From the NCBI GenBank assembly GCA_030630935.1, contig DAOVMD010000108.1, positions 1 to 8,561 of the forward strand: 8,561 nucleotides of DNA, in the 5' to 3' direction. This DNA is from Candidatus Mcinerneyibacteriota bacterium. Its GTDB lineage: Bacteria; AUK180; JAQVHJ01. Below, piece after piece: positions 6,192 to 8,561 of this stretch (its first letter is position 1; every line of letters begins with the position of its first letter). The notes beneath the pieces were generated by a model. That model saw nothing but the letters and a program-made list of their open reading frames with translations. It had not been told where the DNA came from and did no database searches. A program made the position numbers and the translations under genes.

Positions 6192-6223
6192 ACTTGAACT
6201 TTTGAACACTTGAACATTTGAAC
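6192..6223 (+). repeat. Four tandem 8-bp units, consensus WYTTGAAC
   Basis: ACTTGAAC, TTTTGAAC, ACTTGAAC, ATTTGAAC, followed by seven T and then the -35 of the promoter. A decayed three-unit version holds the same position before the next promoter (8146-8169). Confidence 0.65.
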
Positions 6224-6233
6224 TTTTTTTACC

Positions 6234-6262
6234 TTGACTTTTGCTTAATATTTTGTTATTAT
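6234..6262 (+). promoter_or_regulatory. Sigma70-type promoter of the barrel gene
   Basis: TTGACT (6234-6239), a 17-bp spacer, then TATTAT (6257-6262); each hexamer matches consensus at five of six bases. A perfect TATAAT also lies at 6260-6265 but at 20-bp spacing. Transcription would start near 6269, about 65 nt before the coding start. Position and sequence correspond to the perfect promoter at 8180-8208. Confidence 0.6.
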
Positions 6263-6322
6263 AATATTATATTGAAGGTTCTTTTACAAGTGTAAATCAC
6301 AAAAGTTAGGGAATTATTAATT

Positions 6323-6336
6323 GGAGGAAGATTATT
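6323..6336 (+). promoter_or_regulatory. GGAGG ribosome site followed by an ATT start codon
   Basis: GGAGG (6323-6327), 6 nt, then ATT (6334-6336), which opens a textbook signal peptide. Upstream in frame there is no ATG, GTG or TTG before the TAG at 6307-6309. The first conventional start codon in frame is TTG at 6361, in the middle of the hydrophobic core and far from the ribosome site. Confidence 0.6.
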
Positions 6337-7449
6337 AAAAAGGTTTTTGTTTTAATTATTTTGGTTATTGTTTTATTTTCTGTAAATACTTATTCTGAAA
6401 TGATTCTTGTTTTATCTCATACTTATGATAGTTGGGAGAATATAGAAGGTGAATCTCGGGTTACCGGTACGGGTACGGGGATTACATTTGGTATGATGTT
6501 CAGGTATAAATTAAGCAAGAATTTATATTTCTTACCTGGTGCATTAATTTCAATTCGCATATTTAAATATGACTCTGTCATGGCGTATGAGAGAGTTTGG
6601 GGAAAATATTACTGGCGCATGTTCCTATATGATCGCTTTCGCCCTACTAGTGTAACCACACGTATGAATATTGCTCAGATTCCAATTGAATTAAATTACT
6701 ATGTTAATAACTGGATGTATTTAATAGGCGGGCTTTCTTTTGTGTATGAGCTAAGCGGAAAACAGCTTGATTTCATGAATCATCTAGATCATTGGACTAA
6801 TATGGCAAACTTAACCGATTCAGATATTTATTTGATAACAGGTGTGGGATTTGAAACCAGGGTTTCCAAAACAGTAACATTATTCCCGAATTTAAAATTA
6901 TACTTGAATTTAACTCCGAAGCGAAGTGAAGGTCCCGAAGCACATAAGCAATTCTCGATCATGTTCCAAGTAGGATTCACCGCGAAAGATCAAATGTTAT
7001 TCGGGACATTGGCTTTTGAAGAAGTCGATACGGATAAGGGTAGAATGATAAAGACATATAATAGTGTTTTAGTGAAGACAGTTATGGGTGAGGGGTATTT
7101 TGAACTCAACGCAGGTAAAAGAATTAAAGAGAACGATTATTTCTTAATACTCAGGCATAGGACTTATGTACAATTCTTTAATAAATTAGATTTGGATAAT
7201 GTCCTGGAAATCTATATTGACAAGAAAAAATATTCGGTAGGTACTACAACGAATAATTATTATTTTAAAAAAGAAGTGGGAGATAAGTGGGAAGTAATTT
7301 ATATTCCAGTTTCACATGAATTAATTAAGAAAATTGCAAAATCAAAACGAGTAAGAATTATAATAAACGGAAAAAAAGGATATGTTGTTAGAGTCTTCGA
7401 TAATATTAATTATAAAAAATTTAAAAAATTCATAAAAGAAAACAAGTAA
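6334..7449 (+). CDS. Predicted outer-membrane beta-barrel protein with C-terminal extra domain; ATT start
   Basis: 371 residues if read from ATT. The signal peptide has a KK n-region, a hydrophobic core VFVLIILVIVLFSV and a polar end NTYSE. Residues about 25-215 show alternating hydrophobic strands with aromatic girdles (YLFPLKYL-like hairpins such as NLYFLPGALISIRIF, IPIELNYYVNNWMYLIGG and YLITGVGFETR), the pattern of small porin-like barrels common in Bacteroidota. From about 220 a separate domain rich in beta strands ends with VSHELIKKIAKSKRVRI and a basic tail KKFKKFIKENK; it is not recognised. If the barrel inserts in the outer membrane, this domain would probably face the periplasm, which is inference. 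It does not end in the terminal aromatic residue typical of BAM substrates, as expected if the barrel is N-terminal. It has its own promoter, no plus-strand partner, and repeat blocks on both sides. Starting at TTG 6361 would destroy the signal peptide. Confidence 0.75.
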   Translation: MKKVFVLIILVIVLFSVNTYSEMILVLSHTYDSWENIEGESRVTGTGTGITFGMMFRYKLSKNLYFLPGALISIRIFKYDSVMAYERVWGKYYWRMFLYDRFRPTSVTTRMNIAQIPIELNYYVNNWMYLIGGLSFVYELSGKQLDFMNHLDHWTNMANLTDSDIYLITGVGFETRVSKTVTLFPNLKLYLNLTPKRSEGPEAHKQFSIMFQVGFTAKDQMLFGTLAFEEVDTDKGRMIKTYNSVLVKTVMGEGYFELNAGKRIKENDYFLILRHRTYVQFFNKLDLDNVLEIYIDKKKYSVGTTTNNYYFKKEVGDKWEVIYIPVSHELIKKIAKSKRVRIIINGKKGYVVRVFDNINYKKFKKFIKENK

Positions 7450-7456
7450 GGTTTTA

Positions 7457-7464
7457 GGGGGGGG
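7457..7464 (+). repeat. G8 homopolymer before the ORF6N relic
   Basis: Eight G directly precede AGGAAT and the ATG at 7474. In this AT-rich window a G8 run is striking. Such tracts slip during replication and can vary in length between cells, but here it precedes only a 23-codon fragment. Confidence 0.6.
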
Positions 7465-7473
7465 AGGAATGTT

Positions 7474-7545
7474 ATGTTTAAATTAAACAAGGAAGAATTT
7501 GAAAACTTGAAGTGTCATTTTAGAACATCAAGTTCGATGGGATAA
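7474..7545 (+). pseudogene. Fragment of an ORF6N-domain protein
   Basis: The 23 codons MFKLNKEEFENLKCHFRTSS plus SMG, then TAA. This matches the familiar middle stretch of ORF6N proteins (F-L-T-KEE-ENLKSQF-TSS, followed in intact members by a GGxRxLPYAFTEQG segment), a family found in phages and mobile elements. Neither the N-terminal part of the domain nor the LPYAFTEQG continuation is found around it; the stop is followed by A-rich spacer. A ribosome-like GGGAGG precedes the ATG, but a functional peptide is unlikely. It is best read as debris of a mobile-element gene. Confidence 0.6.
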
Positions 7546-7752
7546 AAAAACAAAAAAATAAAACAAAAAAATATTTCTTCAGCAGGTTGACGATTAACAA
7601 GAGGAGATCCCGATTTTCAACATCGGGAGAACTGAAGAGTAAGGAACCACGTAGGGTTCCCTATTAAAAAACTAACGAGAACCAAAAAATAAAGAATTTA
7701 ATTACAGTGTTCTTTGAAGATTGAAAAAACCTGTCACCTATAATTTTTTTTA
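7546..7752. other. Gene-free spacer with two hairpins
   Basis: A-rich sequence with no gene. It contains TCCCGAT-N7-ATCGGGA (7608-7628), the third copy of the shared stem, and GGAACC-N6-GGTTCC (7643-7660). Neither is followed by a T-run. A T8 run at 7744-7751 has no clear hairpin before it, so no terminator can be assigned to the barrel gene. Confidence 0.55.
7608..7628. repeat. Hairpin with TCCCGAT/ATCGGGA stem, copy 3
   Basis: TCCCGAT (7608-7614), loop TTTCAAC, ATCGGGA (7622-7628). The stem is identical to that at 5595-5621 and is contained in the 5867-5892 stem. Loops are unrelated. Confidence 0.6.
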
Positions 7753-7839
7753 AATCGTTTACGATTCTTATGAAAATAATGCGTAGCCTAGGGGTTTACC
7801 CCTAGGGAAACGATAGAAGAGTATATGCCATTTATGGCA
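7753..7839. repeat. Three perfect palindromes with identical TT spacers at 36-37-bp intervals
   Basis: AATCGT-TT-ACGATT (7753-7766), CCTAGGGGTTTACCCCTAGG (7787-7806) and TGCCAT-TT-ATGGCA (7826-7839). Centres lie at 7759.5, 7796.5 and 7832.5. The arms are unrelated in sequence but each is perfect and each has a TT spacer. A 13-nt direct repeat TTATGAAAATAAT follows the first and third palindromes (7768-7780 and 7841-7853), 73 bp apart. Confidence 0.65.
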
Positions 7840-7861
7840 ATTATGAAAATAATAAAAAAAA

Positions 7862-8070
7862 CAAAAATTTTAACCATGAAGACCATGAAGAAAAAAATTA
7901 TTTATCCAAAGACCAAAGCATTGTTTCCCAAACGGTGTAGGGGCGACCGAGTCGCATCGAGCGAAGCGAGATCTAGCGAAGCGTCCACGCCCTGATTGTT
8001 ATTAATAATCCTCCCGAATGAAATGTATGAAAACAATAAATATTAAATTACTAAAACACACTTTACCAAT
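7862..8070 (+). repeat. Dispersed repeat block, copy B
   Basis: About 209 bp matching block A at 5931-6107, with the exact 35-nt word at 8006-8040. In place of A's short hairpin it carries an insert with GCGAC-CGA-GTCGC (7943-7955) and two direct copies of AGCGAAGCG (7960-7968, 7975-7983); the reverse complement of that 9-mer also occurs at 5652-5660. It lies at the same relative distance before the next promoter as block A. Confidence 0.75.
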
Positions 8071-8092
8071 ATAACGACATTTAGATATGAAA

Positions 8093-8118
8093 TGGGACAA
8101 AATGGGAGCACCGTCCCA
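8093..8118. repeat. Inverted repeat TGGGAC/GTCCCA
   Basis: TGGGAC (8093-8098) and GTCCCA (8113-8118) form a 6-bp stem with a 14-nt loop. The surrounding bases (ATGGGACAAAATGGGAGC) resemble ATGGGTCGAAATGGGGC at 498-514, in the 3' end of the NtrC-type gene, and ATGGGTCAAAAC at 433-444. Confidence 0.5.
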
Positions 8119-8145
8119 ATTGTTTGCTTTTAACAAATTTTCAAC

Positions 8146-8169
8146 TATTGAACAAATGAACATTTTAAC
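8146..8169 (+). repeat. Three decayed tandem 8-bp units
   Basis: TATTGAAC, AAATGAAC and ATTTTAAC, each ending in AAC. They correspond in unit length, sequence and position before a promoter to the array at 6192-6223. Confidence 0.5.
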
Positions 8170-8179
8170 ACTTTTCTTC

Positions 8180-8208
8180 TTGACATTATTAAAGATTTAT
8201 ATTATAAT
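8180..8208 (+). promoter_or_regulatory. Perfect-consensus sigma70 promoter
   Basis: TTGACA (8180-8185), 17-bp spacer, TATAAT (8203-8208): all twelve consensus bases at ideal spacing. Transcription would begin near 8215, about 75 nt before the nuclease-like gene. No operator-like inverted repeat overlaps it. Confidence 0.8.
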
Positions 8209-8234
8209 TAAAATAGTTTTAAAAGGAAAATGAA

Positions 8235-8282
8235 GTGATTTTTATAATAGGAATATTTAATTCATTATTAAATGATATTTGA
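8235..8282 (+). CDS. Possible 15-codon leader peptide
   Basis: GTG at 8235 opens a short hydrophobic frame (VIFIIGIFNSLLNDI) that stops at TGA 8280-8282, inside the ribosome site of the next gene. A shorter ATG-AAG-TGA (8230-8238) overlaps its start, after AAGG. Only the location and the stop-to-ribosome-site overlap argue for it; it may be chance. Confidence 0.15.
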   Translation: MIFIIGIFNSLLNDI

Positions 8283-8289
8283 GGATAGC

Positions 8290-8561
8290 ATGTCAATATT
8301 CTATTCGAGAGATGGGCAAAATGTTAAATTAGAAAAGAAGGACTTTCCTCAGGAGTCTGATTTACAGGAGTATTTGAAAGGCAACCCAGAGGTTATCCCC
8401 ATTACTGAGATTAATGAGGGTGTTGAATTTGATGTTATTGTGAGGGAGTTTCCGACATCATCTGGTTCAATTGATATAATTGGTTTTGATTCAGATGGGA
8501 ATATTTATATCATTGAAACAAAGTTATATAAAAATCCTGATAAGAGAAAGGTTGTTGCTCA
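8290..8561 (+). CDS. PD-(D/E)XK nuclease-like protein, 3' end outside window
   Basis: 90 residues are visible from ATG 8290, chosen because GAGG (8281-8284) lies 5 nt upstream; an in-frame ATG at 8272 lacks a ribosome site. The core fits the PD-(D/E)XK fold: an N-terminal helix with acidic residues (QESDLQEYL, E22/E27), then SGSIDIIGFD with candidate metal-binding D62, then IYIIETKL with E76 and K78 as the E-x-K pair, and KRKVVA leading into the expected helix. Similar sequences occur in NucS/DUF91-like and many defence-associated nucleases, and proteins of this kind cut or bind DNA using Mg2+ at these residues. It is driven by a perfect promoter and preceded by a repeat block. Its partner genes, domain fusion and target cannot be seen. 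Confidence 0.75.
   Translation, partial: MSIFYSRDGQNVKLEKKDFPQESDLQEYLKGNPEVIPITEINEGVEFDVIVREFPTSSGSIDIIGFDSDGNIYIIETKLYKNPDKRKVVA

Noticed and set aside
7787-7806. Strong CCTAGGGG hairpin as a terminator for the barrel gene
   Set aside because: It is about 340 bp after the stop codon and is followed by GGGAAACG rather than a T-run.
7753-7853. CRISPR-like regular spacing of palindromes
   Set aside because: The arms differ at each palindrome, only TT is shared, and there are just three units; a CRISPR needs near-identical repeats.
5931-8070. Insertion sequence bounded by blocks A and B
   Set aside because: No transposase lies between them, no terminal inverted repeats or target duplications were found, and the copies are direct repeats of non-coding sequence.

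Overview
The window is AT-rich DNA from a Gram-negative bacterium. Several genes encode signal peptides, and one encodes a predicted outer-membrane beta-barrel. Shine-Dalgarno sequences are good (AGGAGG, GGAGG) and one promoter is a perfect TTGACA-17-TATAAT. The sigma54-type two-component system, the Bacteroidota-like barrel and the repeat-rich spacers suggest the FCB group, perhaps an Ignavibacteria-like lineage. That placement is inference; no marker gene is present.

Region 1 (1-5315, minus strand) is a regulatory operon read from right to left. It starts with two small exported or membrane proteins (4806-5315, YfiM-like; 4517-4975, unknown). A large six-TM sensor histidine kinase follows (1880-4501), then an NtrC-type sigma54 activator (490-1893) whose TTG start lies inside the kinase's 3' end. 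After a 182-bp gap comes a stand-alone receiver-domain gene (1-307) that runs off the window. The natural reading is an envelope-sensing kinase phosphorylating the NtrC-type regulator, with the two small proteins as candidate sensors, partners or targets. Two imperfect -24/-12-like sequences lie before the first gene and before the receiver gene, so sigma54 autoregulation is possible but unproven.

Region 2 (5316-6333) is a spacer of about 1 kb with no convincing gene. It holds perfect hairpins, degenerate 7-bp and 8-bp tandem repeats, and one copy (A) of a dispersed repeat block, and ends in a promoter for the plus-strand barrel gene.

Region 3 (6334-7449, plus) encodes a predicted outer-membrane beta-barrel with a C-terminal extra domain. 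Its signal peptide is complete only if translation starts at an ATT codon behind a perfect GGAGG.

Region 4 (7450-8289) is a second repeat-rich spacer. It has a 23-codon ORF6N relic behind a G8 tract, three perfect palindromes with identical TT spacers at 36-37-bp intervals, repeat block B (sharing an exact 35-nt word with A), degenerate 8-bp repeats and a perfect sigma70 promoter. Blocks A and B occupy equivalent places before the two plus-strand genes, so the whole 'repeat block, 8-mers, promoter' unit looks duplicated.

Region 5 (8290-8561, plus) is the start of a PD-(D/E)XK nuclease-like gene that leaves the window.
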